From Wurfbainia villosa (taxonomy: Eukaryota > Streptophyta > Magnoliopsida > Zingiberales > Zingiberaceae), in NCBI GenBank assembly GCA_025175895.1, contig CM046005.1, forward strand, positions 61,776,325 through 61,840,324: a stretch of DNA of 64,000 nucleotides. The letters run 5' to 3'. Position numbers and translations under genes: made by a program. Below, piece by piece: positions 9,756-20,636 of this stretch. The notes below the pieces were generated by a model, which saw nothing but the letters and a program-made list of their open reading frames with translations, ran no database searches and was not told where the DNA came from. The first letter of the stretch is position 1; each line of letters starts with the position of its first letter.

Positions 9756-10952
9756 ATGAAGATAAACATGGCTGGAAGACGTAGTAATAGAGTCGATGAC
9801 ACAGTACCCCCACCTGATCTCATGCATGTGGTTAATGAACTACCAGGGTTAGCCCCTGATAGAGAAATTGAATTTGAGATTGAATTGATTCCTGGTACTA
9901 ACCCGATCTCTAAAGCACCTTACCGTATGGCGCCGACTGAATTGAAGGAACTTCAGGGACAACTACAGGAGTTACTCGACAAGGGACTTATATGCCCAAG
10001 TCGCTCTCCATGGGGAGCTCCAGTACTGTTGGTAATGAAGAAAGATGGGTTTATGTGAATGTGCATAGACTACCGAGCGCTAAATAATGTGACGATCAAG
10101 AACATGTACCCTTTACCACGGATTGACGACCTATTCGATTAGTTAAAGGGTGCCACCGTCTTCTCTAAGATTGATCTGAGGTTTGGCTATCATCAAGTGA
10201 AAATGAAACCAGATGATATATCGAAGACGGCTTTCCGAACAAGATACGGGCATTATGAGTTCGTAGTTATGCCTTTCGGAGTGATGAATGCACCTGCTAT
10301 GTTCATGGATCTAATGAATCGGGTATTCTCAGCATTCCTCGACAAATTTGTGATCGTTTTCATCGACGATATACTGATACATTCGAGAACCCAAGAAGAG
10401 CACGCCGAACACTTGAATATGGTATTGCAGATCCTTCAGGAAAAGCAGTTGTATGCAAAGTTCACCAAATGCGAGTTCTGGCTCGATCAAGTATCATTTT
10501 TGGGTCACGTCATATCCAAGCACAGAGTGATGGTAGACCCAATAAAGATTGAAGCTGTGAGTAACTAGGACAGGCCAAAGAATGCCAGCGAAATCAGAAG
10601 CTTTCTCGGACTAGCAAGCTACTACAGGAAGTTTATAGAGAATTTCTCTAGAATTGCAGCCCCTATGACAGTTCTCACCAGAAAGAACAAAAAATATGAA
10701 TGGATGGATGCCTGCGAGAAAAGTTTCACAAAATTGAAAAGGAGACTGACCATTGCTCCAATCCTTGCTCTTCCGGACAGTCATGAAGGCTTCGACATGT
10801 ACAGTGACGCTTTCAAGTTGGGACTCAGAGATGTACTCATGCAGAATGGCAAGGTCATTGCCTACGCCTCTAGGCAACTCAAGGATCATGAAAGGAATTA
10901 TCCCACTCACGATCTAGAGCTAGTGGCCGTGGTCTTTGATCTCAAAACATGG
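9756..10952 (+). pseudogene. pol: X1: gag start fused to reverse transcriptase and partial RNase H
   Basis: The ATG at 9756 gives about 16 residues of gag-like N-terminus (MKINMAGRRSNRVDDTVPPP), then jumps straight into reverse transcriptase (DLMHVVNELPGLAPDREIEF), so the rest of gag and all of protease are missing. Visible motifs are YRMAP, SPWGAPVLLV, SKIDLRFGYHQV, MPFGVMNAPAMFMDLMN and the catalytic FIDD at 10359-10370, then SFLGLASYYRKF and the RNase H start. Stops are TGA at 10056, TAG at 10140 and TAG at 10566. Comparison with X2 shows the first two arose by C to T change; the third is shared with X2. RNase H is cut at 10952 by a foreign patch. The reading frame is dead. Confidence 0.85.
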
Positions 10953-11195
10953 ACGTTTCGGTTACGTATTGCTCGACGAGGTAAAAGCTGTCAAGAAAAC
11001 TGGACACCTTCTGAAGAATAACTTTGAAGCGAAACAAAGGCAAGGCATGCTAGGAATTTCATTAGGGCTCTAGGAAGATTTATAAAGCATGCTAATGGAA
11101 TAAATATTTTTTGGTGACATACGATAAGGAGTGTCCATTTAGTAATACAAAGGAGAATTTGGGACTAATGTCCAAGGAAGCTTACCTAGCGTTAT
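10953..11195 (+). other. Foreign patch in X1 replacing the RNase H end
   Basis: X1 and X2 align up to CTCAAAACATGGA and again from about GGGGTTGAAATCATTTCC, but the roughly 243 bases between are unrelated to the 257 bases present in X2. One frame near 11151-11198 reads EFGTNVQGSLPSVMG. This resembles the SIRE-type gag segment KFGTNVPKTILPKES of element A near 2096, with which it shares the 18-base string AATTTGGGACTAATGTCC. I infer a template switch or repair filler from a copia RNA. Confidence 0.6.
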
Positions 11196-12143
11196 GGGGT
11201 TGAAATCATTTCCGGACAGCTTTCTACCATGACGATAGCACCGACGCTGTTCAACAATATATTAGAAAAGCAAACCCGTGACCCGAGCATTCAAAAGATC
11301 AAGCAAGAGGTCCTAGAAGGAAAGGATGATGGATTTTGTATCTCTGACAGTGGAGTACTCTACCTCAGGGATCGCTTGTGTATTCCCGATGATCCAGAAT
11401 TATGGAAGAAGATATTTGAGGAAGCTCACGGAACCCCCTATGCGATGCATCCTGGATCCACCAAGATGTACCAAGACCTGAAAGGGAAGTTCTAGTGGTT
11501 CGGTATGAAAAGAGATGTGGCTCAGTATGTTAGTACCGGCCTGATCTGCCAGAGGGTTAAAACAGAACACCAGAGACCTGGAGGAACGCTGCAGCCAATC
11601 CAAATTCCAGAATGGAAATGGGAGGATATTTTTATGGATTTCATCTCAGGACTACCCAAGACGATGAACGGATATGACGCTATATGGGTGATCGTGGACA
11701 GATTGATGAAGTCTGTCCATTTCTTAGAAATTAAGATGACCTACTCGACTGAGTAACTGGCTCAATTATATGCTAGGGAAATTATCAGATCACATGAGAT
11801 TCCTAAGACCATCATTTCTGATAGAGATGGTCGCTTTATTTCCCATTTTTGGGAAAGTGTTCAGAAGGCCCTTGGCACGAAGCTAATATTCAGTACTGCC
11901 TTTCATCCTCAGACCGACGGACAGACAGAAAGGGTGAACCAAGTTTTGGAGGATATGTTACGAGCTTGCGCCTTGGATTTCAAAGTGAGCTGGTGCCGAT
12001 ACTTATGCTTGGCAGAATTCGCCTACAATAATAGCTACCAAGCTACTATTGGAATGGCGCCCTACGAGGCTCTATACGGGAGGAGATGTAGATCTCCTAT
12101 ATGCTGGTACGAGGGTGGTGAAAAGAAGGGGATGGGACTCTAA
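11196..12143 (+). pseudogene. pol: X1 integrase core, decayed
   Basis: Integrase would insert the DNA copy into the genome. The zinc-binding region is partly visible: a His pair around AHGTP..MHPGSTKMYQDL, then CQRVKTEHQRPGG. The catalytic core keeps recognisable D-D-E positions in WEDIFMDFISGLP, TIISDRDGRFISHFW and HPQTDGQTERVNQVLEDM, followed by AEFAYNNSYQATIGMAPYEA and LYGRRCRSPICW. Stops are TAG at 11493 (X2 has TGG) and TAA at 11754 (X2 has CAA). A frame change follows near 12143 before the C-terminal part. The catalytic residues survive but the frame is broken. Confidence 0.85.
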
Positions 12144-12144
12144 A

Positions 12145-12681
12145 CGGATTTCATTAACGACACCACCTGAGCTATACAAAACATTTGCCAAAGAATTGAA
12201 ACTACTCAGAGCCGGCAAAAGAGCTATGCAGATATGCGGCGGGCGTAGACCGTTAAAATTCGAAGTCGGGGATCTGGTATTCCTTAAAGTGGCCCCTATG
12301 AAGGGAGTGATGAGATTCCGAAGGAAGGGTAAGCTGAGTCCGCACTATGTGGGACCGTATCCGATGCTAAGGAGAGTCGGCAAGGTAGCTTACGAGCTGG
12401 AGCTGCCTCAAGAGATATCGGCTATTCACAACGTGTTCCACATTTCGATGCTCAAGAAATGCATTTCCAGTACAGACCAAGTGATTGAGCCACAAATAGT
12501 GCAAGTTCAAGAGGACCTGAGTTATGAAAGTCGGACTATCCAGATACTAGACCGAGAAGTCAAAAGACTAAGGAATAAAGAGGTGCCCTTAGTGAAGGTC
12601 TCGTGGCAAAATCAACGGTACGAAGAAGCCACCTGGGAACACGAGGAGGACATGAAACAGAAGTATCCAGAGTTGTTCTAA
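12145..12681 (+). pseudogene. pol: X1 integrase C-terminus with chromodomain
   Basis: The open frame carries KFEVGDLVFLKVAPMKGVM, RKGKLSPHYVGPYPMLRRVG and IHNVFHISMLKKCI (the GPY/F-type integrase tail), then a chromodomain from about 12515. Its signature is ILDREVKRLRNKEVPLVKVS, then WQNQRYEEATWE, ending MKQKYPELF and a stop at 12681. In plant chromoviruses this domain is known to steer integration to certain chromatin. The aromatic W and Y positions are present. This part is uninterrupted, but it is out of frame with the upstream core. Confidence 0.85.
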
Positions 12682-12717
12682 GTTTCTAGGACGAAACTTT
12701 TAAAAGGTATGAAGGAC

Positions 12718-14754
12718 TGTAACGCCCGTAAAATTTCTAGAAATTTTTATAAGAATTTTTGCATGATCATAATTAGCTTTTATGTGGGCTCTTTCAAAAA
12801 TAAAAGAAAATAGAGCCAAAAAGGGATGCATGGCCTAGGGTTTGAACCCCGAACCTTCAAGTAGATAACTAAACCTTAGGATGCATCCGATAACCAGAAG
12901 CCCAACAAGGTTGTGCTATTAGAAGGGTATGAGAAATGATAGATAAGGGTAAGGGAGGCTAAGGGACACCTTCAAGTGAATAAATAGAAGTATGAGGAGA
13001 CGAGAACCACAACTTGTCATTCTCTTCTTCTTCCCCACCGAAACCCTATCTCCCCTTCCTCCCATTTTCGAAAACCTCAAGAAGCAAGGAAGAAAAGGGC
13101 CCTTGTTTTGACACCATCTAGGGTATATCCTATTACTAAACAAGCGAAATGATGTAAGTAATCCCCTCACCTGCAGTACAAGTTGTTTCAATTATTGATT
13201 TCTTAAAAACCCTCTTTGAAAGTTTTGGCCAAGACCCCCTTTATGCTTCTAATGATTTTCCATGCTATGTTTTGTATGTATATGATGATAACATGTTGAT
13301 AGATAGGCTTGTACAAGTTGTTTGAGTGTTTGATTTCAAAGCCCCTTCTTGAAAGTTTCGGCCAAGAACCCCTTTATGCTTCTAGTGATTTTCCATGCCA
13401 TGTTTTGTATGTATATGATGATAACATGTTGATAGATAGGCTTGTACAAGTTGTTTGAGTGTTTGATTTCAAAGCCCCTCCTTGAAAGTTTCGGCCAAGA
13501 CCCCCTTTATGCTTCTAGTAATTTTCCATGCCATGTTTTGTATGTATATGATGATAACATGTTGATAGATAGGTTTTGTACATGTTGTTTGAGTGTTTGA
13601 TTTAAAATCCCCTCCTTGAAAGTTTCGGCCAAGACCCCCTTTATGCTTCTAATGATTTTACATGCCATGTTTTGTATGTATATGATGATAACATGTTGAT
13701 AGATAGGCTTTGTACAAGTAGTTTGAGTGTTTGATTTCAAAGCCCCTCCTTGAAAGTTTCGGCCAAGACCCCCTTTATGCTTCTAATGATTTTCCATGCC
13801 ATGTTTGTATATATATGATGATAACATGTTTATAGATAGGCTTTGTACAAGTTGTTTGAGTGTTTGATTTCAAAGCCCCTCCTTGAAAGTTTCGGCGAAG
13901 ACCCTATTTATTCTCCTAATGATCTTCCATGCCATGATCTATATGTAATTGATGTTAACATGTTGTTAGTTAGACCTTGCACAAGTTGTTTTAGGGTTTG
14001 AATTGTTAAGAGCCTCATGAAGATTCAGCCAACCCATGTTTATGCTTGTTAATGATGTTTCATGCCATATTATATATGTATATGATGTTAGTATGATGTT
14101 AGATAGACCTTGTACAAGTTGTTTTAGTGTTTGAATTCTTAAGAACCCTCCCTTAGGGTTTCGGCCAACCCATGTTCATGTCCTCTAATGATCCTCCATG
14201 CCATGCTACATGTATATAAGATGTCAATATGATGTTAGTTAGGCTTTGTGTAAGTTGTTGAGCATTTGAATCCCTAAAAACCTCCATTAGGGTTTCGGCC
14301 AAACCATGTTTGGGCTACCAATGATTTCCCCTTCCCATGTTTTATATGTATATGATGTTAACATGTTGATAGTTAGACCTTGTACAAGTTGAATTAGGGT
14401 TTGAATTCTTAGGATCCCTCCCTTGGATGTTTCGGCCAAACCTTGTTCATGCTCACCAAGGATCTCCCATGCCATGATATATCTATATATGATGTTAACA
14501 TATTGATAGTTAGACTTTATGATAGCATGATTTGTTTATGCCACCACCTTATGTTCATGTTAATTGTATGAATGTATGTTTATGATTTGTTTATGCCACT
14601 ACCTTATGTCCATGTTAATTGTATGAATGTATGTTTATGTTATGCTCACTGCGTCATGATGTACAAGTATGTATGATGAAATGCCTAAGAGATGCTTCCC
14701 TATGAATGAGGACTAAGAGCACTGTTTATGTTATGATACGGAACATGATATGTT
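12718..14754 (+). repeat. LTR2 of element X, left part
   Basis: Starts TGTAACGCCCGTAAAATTTC right after a weak purine tract (AAAAGGTATGAAGGAC, 12702-12717). It repeats LTR1 through the 134-base array (13217 to about 14520) and into the first 22-base unit, where element C interrupts. The last five bases, ATGTT (14750-14754), are the likely target duplication of C. Confidence 0.85.
13217..14520 (+). repeat. 134-base tandem array in LTR2 of X, about 10 units
   Basis: Same unit and about the same number as in LTR1; TGAAAGTTTTGGCC at 13217 starts the first unit. Confidence 0.85.
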
Positions 14755-15686
14755 AGATGACATGCTAGGAGGCTCGTCGGCTCCCATGTCCCCGGATTAA
14801 AAATTTTCACTAATGAAAACTAATCCGGATGGGATGAGTTTCCTAAGCACAACCAATTCGTCGTCATGCTAACGACTTGAGCGATCGCTTGAACAAACTA
14901 GTTGTTCAAGAAACACAACTCTTCTAGCCGATTAGCCGCGGAAGAGACGACGGACGGATCGCCGGTTTTTGTGTTTGTCTTTGGGGTCCATGATTATACA
15001 AATACATACAAATGTAAACTAGTATAATCAACACATACTAACATAAAGAACATAAGCTAGCATATCAATAAGAACATGCAAAGATCAATGATAAAAGTTG
15101 TAAAACTTTTATACCTCTCGATCTTCTATTGTATGTCCTATCCTCCTCGTGGACGTCGTGTGGGCGAAGATCCTCCACGAGTTGAAGCTTCCTAGATCAC
15201 GTTCTTCCCTTCCTTGCTCGCTCCGAACAAAGAGAAGAATCAAACGAAAACTCCTTCTCCTATCTAGAACCGGCCACCAAGCCAAGGAACTTGATATAAC
15301 CATCGGCCAAGGAGTAGCTTCTTGAGCACCAGCCAACCTTGAAGAATAGTTGCCGCCGGCCACCAAGGAGAAAAGAAGAGGGCGCCAGCCAAGAGCACCA
15401 AGGATAAAACCTAGCCCTTGTTTCCACCGGCCAAGGAGAAAAGGAAGAAGGGAAGAGCGCCGACCAAGGTTGAAAGGAAGAAGAGGGATAGGCGCCGGCC
15501 ACACCTTAGGAAGAAGAAGGGATCTTCTCCTCTTGTTGCCGCCTACTCCTAAATCCAAACCCTAGCTGCCCAACCAAAAGCTTCCTTAGGGTTTCTTGCC
15601 GCCGAAGCTTAGGTAGGCAAAACCCTAATCTCTCAAGGAAAACTAACAACCTTTTCATTAAGTTGTTGCCGCCCACCTTAGAGCCT

Positions 15687-15694
15687 TATTTATA
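15687..15694 (-). promoter_or_regulatory. TATA box in 3' LTR of C
   Basis: TATTTATA on the plus strand, so TATAAATA on the minus strand. It sits just downstream (minus sense) of the 26-27-base tandem array, as a U3 promoter would. Confidence 0.55.
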
Positions 15695-15723
15695 GAGTTA
15701 GGCTTAGGCTTCCTTTCAATCTC

Positions 15724-16014
15724 CACCGTCGAATCTAGGGTTTTCATCCCAACCGTCAGATCAAGGGTTTCATCCCAACCGTCGGATCTAGGGTTTCATC
15801 CCAACCGTCAGATCTAGGGTTTCATCCCAACCGTCGGATCTAGGGTTTCATTCCAACCGTCGGATCTAGGGTTTCATCCCAACCGTTAGATCTAGGGATT
15901 TAATCTCAACCGTCGGTTCTAGGGATTTAATCTCAACCGTCGATTCTAGAGATTTAATCTCCACCGTCGGATCTAGAGATTTAATCTCAACCGTCGGTTC
16001 TAGAGTTTTGTTTT
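15724..16014 (-). repeat. 26-27-base tandem array in LTR of C, 11 units
   Basis: Units of the type ACCGTCGGATCTAGGGTTTC with a short tail repeat eleven times. The first units have GGGTTTCATCCC and the later ones GATTTAATCTC. On the element's own strand each unit reads AAACCCTAGATCC..CGGT, containing a telo-box-like AAACCCTA, immediately upstream of the TATA box. The other LTR has nine units. Confidence 0.85.
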
Positions 16015-16944
16015 ACATCTTTGGATCTAGAGCTTCATGAGGATTATATTAGGCTACGATAGGGACCATGAGGAGGAGTTGGATCTTGGCCACCCGATGG
16101 ATCGGAACCACACAAACTTGATCCATCAATGATGTTCCATTCCACCAGAGGATCATCATTGAATTACCTCACCACCCCCCATAAATTAATATGGGCTCCA
16201 TATATTATTTGTACATCCATCTCCCCGTGTTTAAGATATCAAATGTCCGTCAATTGATTGATTTACTGACCATCAATCAATTAACATCTAACTCCTCGAG
16301 TAGTACTACTCAACCTTATCATCATGTTGACTAAGTCAACCTGTAGGGTTTACATGATGAACCTTATGAGCTCCTCAAGGGGACATCATCAACCTAATAT
16401 ATAGGACATGGTTTCCTCCTATAATCAATGGCACACCATGTAAATAATATCATTTCCCAACTTACCGGGCATATTGATTTAATCCATAGAAATCTCACCC
16501 TCTTGGTAAATCAAAGAAATAAATACTAAGTACATGTGCCCGTTATTATATCGGGATTAAGAGCATGTACAACATAATATCCAAGGTTCGATTCAATTAT
16601 GTAGTCAGCAATAAATTGAATCACCTCTATGTCGGTCCTGCTCAATACACCTAAGTGTACTAGTGTAACTCTATATTCAAGACAAAACAATACCAAGCTA
16701 CACTACAACCATGCCAATGGTTTGTCCAAAACCATCTTGGTTGTGAGCCTCTACTTATATTCTACAAGGAACTGATAACAAGATCTTCTGTGCCACACCA
16801 AACACCATGTTATCTACAATGTAAAATATTAGACAATATGCACACATATAATAAATATAAAGTGCAAACAATGATCATGTGATTCTTATTTCAAAATAAA
16901 ATGTTCATACAAAAAGAGCTAGGCTTTCAGTATAAATTCCAACA

Positions 16945-16957
16945 ATCTCCCACTTAT
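16945..16957 (-). other. Polypurine tract of element C
   Basis: On the minus strand ATAAGTGGGAGAT directly precedes the 3' LTR start TGTTGGAATTT. This purine run is the expected primer for plus-strand DNA synthesis. Confidence 0.7.
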
Positions 16958-16977
16958 ACTAAAAGACTATGTTGTCA

Positions 16978-17757
16978 TCACACTGCCATACATCTGATCC
17001 CCATGTCCTCCACATGCCTATCAAACGCTTTCGCTGGAAAGGCCTTAGTGAATGGATCCGCCAGGTTATCCTCTGATGCAATCTTGGCGACAACTACTTC
17101 TCCTCGCTTTACGATTTCTCGTATCAGGTGGTACTTGCGCTCTATGTGTTTACTCGCCTTATGGGCTCGTGGTTCTTTCGAGTTTGCAACTGCACCACTG
17201 TTATCACAATAAATTGTGATAGTTCTGGACAAACCAGGAATCACATCCAAGTCCATCAAGAAGTTCCTGAGCCATACAACTTCCTTGGCTGCCTCAGAGG
17301 CTGCCACATACTCAGCTTCCATGGTAGAGTCCGCCACGCATTTCTTCTTGACACTCCTCCATACTATGCTCCACCTACAAAAGTAAACACAAACCTCGAG
17401 GTAGACTTACTGTTATCCCTATCTAATTGAAAATTAGAATCCGTGTAACCCACAGGGACTAATTGATCTGCCCGGTAAACCAGCATATAATCCCTAGTCC
17501 TTCTCAGGTACTTCAATATATGCTTTACCACAGTCCAATGTCCCTGTCCAGGATTACTCTAATATCTGCTAACCATGCCTACGACAAAGCAGATATCTGG
17601 TCTCGTACATAGCATAGCATACATGAGGCTTCCTACTGCCGAAGCATAAGGAACTGCCTTCATCTCCTCTATCTCATTTGATGTTTTGGGACACATCTCT
17701 TTAGATAAAGGAACTCCATGCCTAAAAGGTAGAAAACCTTTCTTGGAGTTCTGCATA
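16978..17757 (-). pseudogene. pol: Element C RNase H, broken
   Basis: Removes the RNA template during reverse transcription. Recognisable pieces are YIDTILAHFSMQNSKKGFLP and VPYASAVGSLMYAMLCTRPD at the RT/RNase H connection. After a stop come the active-site region MADSTMEAEYVAASEAAKEV, YCDNSGAVANSKEPRAHKAS, KHIERKYHLIREIV and the tail NLADPFTKAFPAKAFD, ending GIRCMAV at 16978. A frame change near 17340 separates the two parts, and another near 17800 separates this from the RT frame. The Asp and Glu of the ADSTMEAEY block and the Asp of YCDN remain. Confidence 0.8.
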
Positions 17758-18597
17758 CTAAAATGAGCTAGGATCGTGTCTATGTATGAAGCTTGAGATA
17801 AGCACAACATCCTTTTCTTGCGATCCCTTATAACTTTTGATCCCAAGGATGTGTCCCACTTCTCCCAAGTCCTTCATGTCAAACTGTTTGGACGACCATA
17901 CTCTTACGTCTGATAACACTTTGATATTGTTGCCAACTAACAAAATGTCATCTACGTATAGTACAGGAAATACCACTACGTTTCCGTCACATCTTTTGTA
18001 TACACATGGCTCATCCGAATTTTGAATAAATCCATATGACTGGATTACCTCATCAAAACGGATGTTCCAAGATCTCGAAGCTTGCTTCAATCCATAAATG
18101 GACCGATTAAGCTTACACACTAGATGCTCTTTGCCTTCAGCAATGAATCCCTCTGGTTGTTGCATATAGATGTTCTCCTCAAGACTTCCATTAAGGAAAG
18201 CTGTCTTGACATCCATCTGTCAAATCTTATAATCCATATGAGCAGCTATAGATAAGAGAATCCGGATAGACTTAAGCATAGTTACCGGTGAAAAGGTCTC
18301 CTCATAATCGATACCCTCTTTCTGAGCATACCCTTTCGCAACAAGCCTAGCTTTGAAGGTCTCAACCTTCCCATCTACTCCTCTCTTTCTCTTGTAGATC
18401 CACTTGCATCCAATGGCTTTCACACCATCGGGTGGTTCTACTAGCTCCCAGACATGATTAGAATCCATAGATTCTATCTCTGAATTCATCACTCTTTGCC
18501 AAGATACCGCATCTCTATCTTGGAGTGCCTCGTCATATGTCCAGGGATCAGGTTCATGTTCGCCAGGGACCAAATCAGAAGATTCTCCCAAGAACAT
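17758..18597 (-). pseudogene. pol: Element C reverse transcriptase
   Basis: RNA-dependent DNA polymerase domain of copia type. Motifs in order: DAVSWQRVMNSEIESMDSNH, GCKWIYKRKRGVDGKVETFK, ARLVAKGYAQKEGIDYEETF, MDVKTAFLNGSLEENIYMQQ, KLNRSIYGLKQASRSWN and the catalytic YVDD encoded at 17947-17958. An in-frame TGA near 18217 replaces the Trp of the usual IWQMDVK. The stop at 18610 upstream lies in the same frame, so integrase to RT was one frame with two nonsense changes. The frame is lost after MKDLGEVGHILGIK. Confidence 0.87.
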
Positions 18598-18609
18598 GAA
18601 TCTATCAGG

Positions 18610-19238
18610 CTATCTAACAACCCTCCCACTACGACGAGGTATCACCTGTGTATCCTCTGTGACACACGGTGCAGTGACTTGTGGTATATCCTCTTGTACC
18701 GGTGGTACTGAAGTAGCGACTTCCCCTCTTAATTCCTCCAGAACAATCATACTCTTGGGCTTGTGGTTCATCATATAGTCTTCCTTTAGAAATCGGGCGT
18801 TCGTGCTAACGATCACCCTCTGATCTCTAGGATTATAAAACAAACCACCTTTTGTTCCTTTAGGGTAGCCCACGAACATGCATACTTCTGTACGAGGTTC
18901 CAACTTACCAGTATCAGCCTTCAGCACATGTGCAGGACTCCCCCATATCCGAATATGTCTCAGACTAGGCTTTCGCCCAGTCCACAATTCTACGGGGGTA
19001 GAAGGCACTGATTTAGATGGAACTAAGTTCAGAATATACATTGCCGTATCCAGCGCATACCCCCAGAACGAATTTGGCAACTCAGAATAACTCATCATCG
19101 ATCTAACCATCTCCATAAGAGTCCTATTCCTTCGCTCCGCTACACCATTCTGCTGGGGTGTGCCAGGTGCAGAAAATTGGGATTGAATCCCAACCTCTGA
19201 TAAGTAATTCCTAAACTCTCCCAAGAGGTACTCACCAC
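18610..19238 (-). pseudogene. pol: Element C integrase, C-terminal half (left of D)
   Basis: Begins at the junction with element D and reads GEFRNYLSEVGIQSQFSAPG, TPQQNGVAERRNRTLMEMVR (carrying the catalytic Glu), SFWGYALDTAMYILN, then the connector GSPAHVLKADTGKLEPR and FVGYPKGTKGGLFYNP. It ends IPRRSGRVVR and a stop at 18610. The N-terminal half is at 28780-29729. D inserted right after the ...KTLRSD motif, splitting the catalytic core between its second Asp and its Glu. Confidence 0.85.
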
Positions 19239-20202
19239 CATGATGTTAGTAATATATGAGAGATGTCCTAAGGCAATCGCCTTATGTATGAACCATTTAT
19301 ATGATAAATGAAGATTCACTATTTGAGTATACATGTTTTTATGTATTTGATTGGATCTTAAACTCATTTACTGAATGTCCACGATACGATTCACAGCATG
19401 AGAGAATTTGTGATTGGATCACAACTAGTGAGTATCTCTACATGTGTAATTGTGATGTATCGGAATTATCCCTAGTCGATGAATTGATGAATCTGGACAC
19501 CATCAATTCTGTTGAGACTAGCACGAGGTATACTCCTTGGTGTATCCAAGCAGCTGATTCTCACTGGCTGGAGACATAGTGATGTCCGGAGTTAATCGTG
19601 GATGCTAGTTATGGTAACTAGTTCATTGGAGTGACCAAATGTAAGACTTCATATGGTTCTCTGCATATATAGATATGTCAATGAAGTTCTTACTGTGGCT
19701 TAAGTGCGATGTTCCTTTGACTTGCGGTATTCAAGTCATCTTGATCATGGAGACTTATGCTTTGACATCTTAAGCAAACATCTTTAAGGAGATGTGGACC
19801 CGGGATGATTGGGTATAAGTCGAAGTGATCGAAGGTGTTTGAATAGCCTATAAAGGATTCACCACTCCTTGCGAGGAGATGTATACCCATGGCCTCTCGT
19901 CGGATTGTTACTAAAGTCTTTGGCCAAAGCATTACATGTTTAGAGTAAGGTACTCTTCGATACATGTGGAGTAACTAGAATCCGTAGGATGAGGAAATGA
20001 TACTTGGGATAGGTGTGACGTAGTCAGCCTAGTGGGGACTGACACAATAGACCATGTCCTGAACCAAGTGGGTATAAGATGAGTGAAGGGAATGGGGCAC
20101 GATTCATTCAAGCCATCAAGAGTTTGAAATAGTTCGGATCAACTTGATCTTTTCGGTTAATTGGGGATCATGATGTACTACTAGGTGCCACTCATGATCG
20201 TT

Positions 20203-20481
20203 CTATAATTAATGGTTAATTATAGACGGCCAACATAAACCGAGAACCTATTTGGTCACACGCACAACGAGTGTAATCCAAAGGATTTAAAACGAGCTTG
20301 AGAATGGGATTCTCAGACCGAGAGAAACTATGTTTGGTTGGACTAAACATAAAGCGAGCATGAAATTGTTTCAGTCGCAATGGAAGCGTGGATGGGCCGT
20401 GTCTTATGAAGACATAATGGATGGACCAAAATGGTTTGGTCCTAATCCAATGGATGAGAATAAACCAAAGGGTTTGGTTTA
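20203..20481 (+). repeat. U3 hairpin group in LTR of D
   Basis: Perfect short-loop inverted repeats: CTATAATTAA-TGG-TTAATTATAG (20203-20225, 10-bp stem); TGAGAAT-GGG-ATTCTCA (20299-20315, 7 bp); GGACCAAA-ATGG-TTTGGTCC (20423-20442, 8 bp); TAAACCAAA-GGG-TTTGGTTTA (20461-20481, 9 bp). Further upstream, CTAGTTA-TGG-TAACTAG (19605-19621) has the same design. Loops of three or four bases predominate. Confidence 0.85.
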
Positions 20482-20626
20482 TATTAAACGAATGAACCAA
20501 AGGTTGGTTCGGTTCGTTTTAACTTAAAATAAACCATCATGGTTTGGTTTATTTTAACTTATCTTAATGGAGCGGGTTAACGGGCTTTATGGATATAATC
20601 CATTAACCACTAAGAGAATTAGTTCT

Positions 20627-20636
20627 CTATAAAATA
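20627..20636 (+). promoter_or_regulatory. TATA box of 5' LTR of D with CCCTAA stretch
   Basis: CTATAAAATAGG, then AAACCCTAACCC within 25 bases. In element E the same place has three CCCTAA units in a row. The placement fits the U3/R boundary. Confidence 0.65.

Larger units (their letters stand above)
14755..16944 (-). repeat. 3' LTR of element C
   Basis: Plus strand ends ...AAATTCCAACA at 16944, next to the polypurine tract. It pairs with 31062-33200, which runs TGTTGGGAATTGC...CATTCCAACA on the plus strand. Length is 2,190 bases against 2,139; the extra bases are two more units of an internal 26-27-base array. A minus-strand frame at 15109-15558 (149 residues) has a counterpart in the other LTR and looks like leader sequence rather than a gene. 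Confidence 0.85.

Noticed and set aside
10953..11195. Independent small gene in the patch of X1
   Set aside because: No open frame longer than the run-in from pol; only a short gag-like segment is recognisable.
15724..16014. Possible CRISPR-like array
   Set aside because: Units are adjacent direct repeats of 26-27 bases without unique spacers, inside a plant LTR; a minisatellite is the right reading. The 49-base array is rejected for the same reason.
20216..20500. 94-residue minus-strand frame found again at 43522 and 50709
   Set aside because: It lies in the LTR hairpin region of D and E. It recurs only because LTRs are repeated, and it is broken in the 3' LTR of D.
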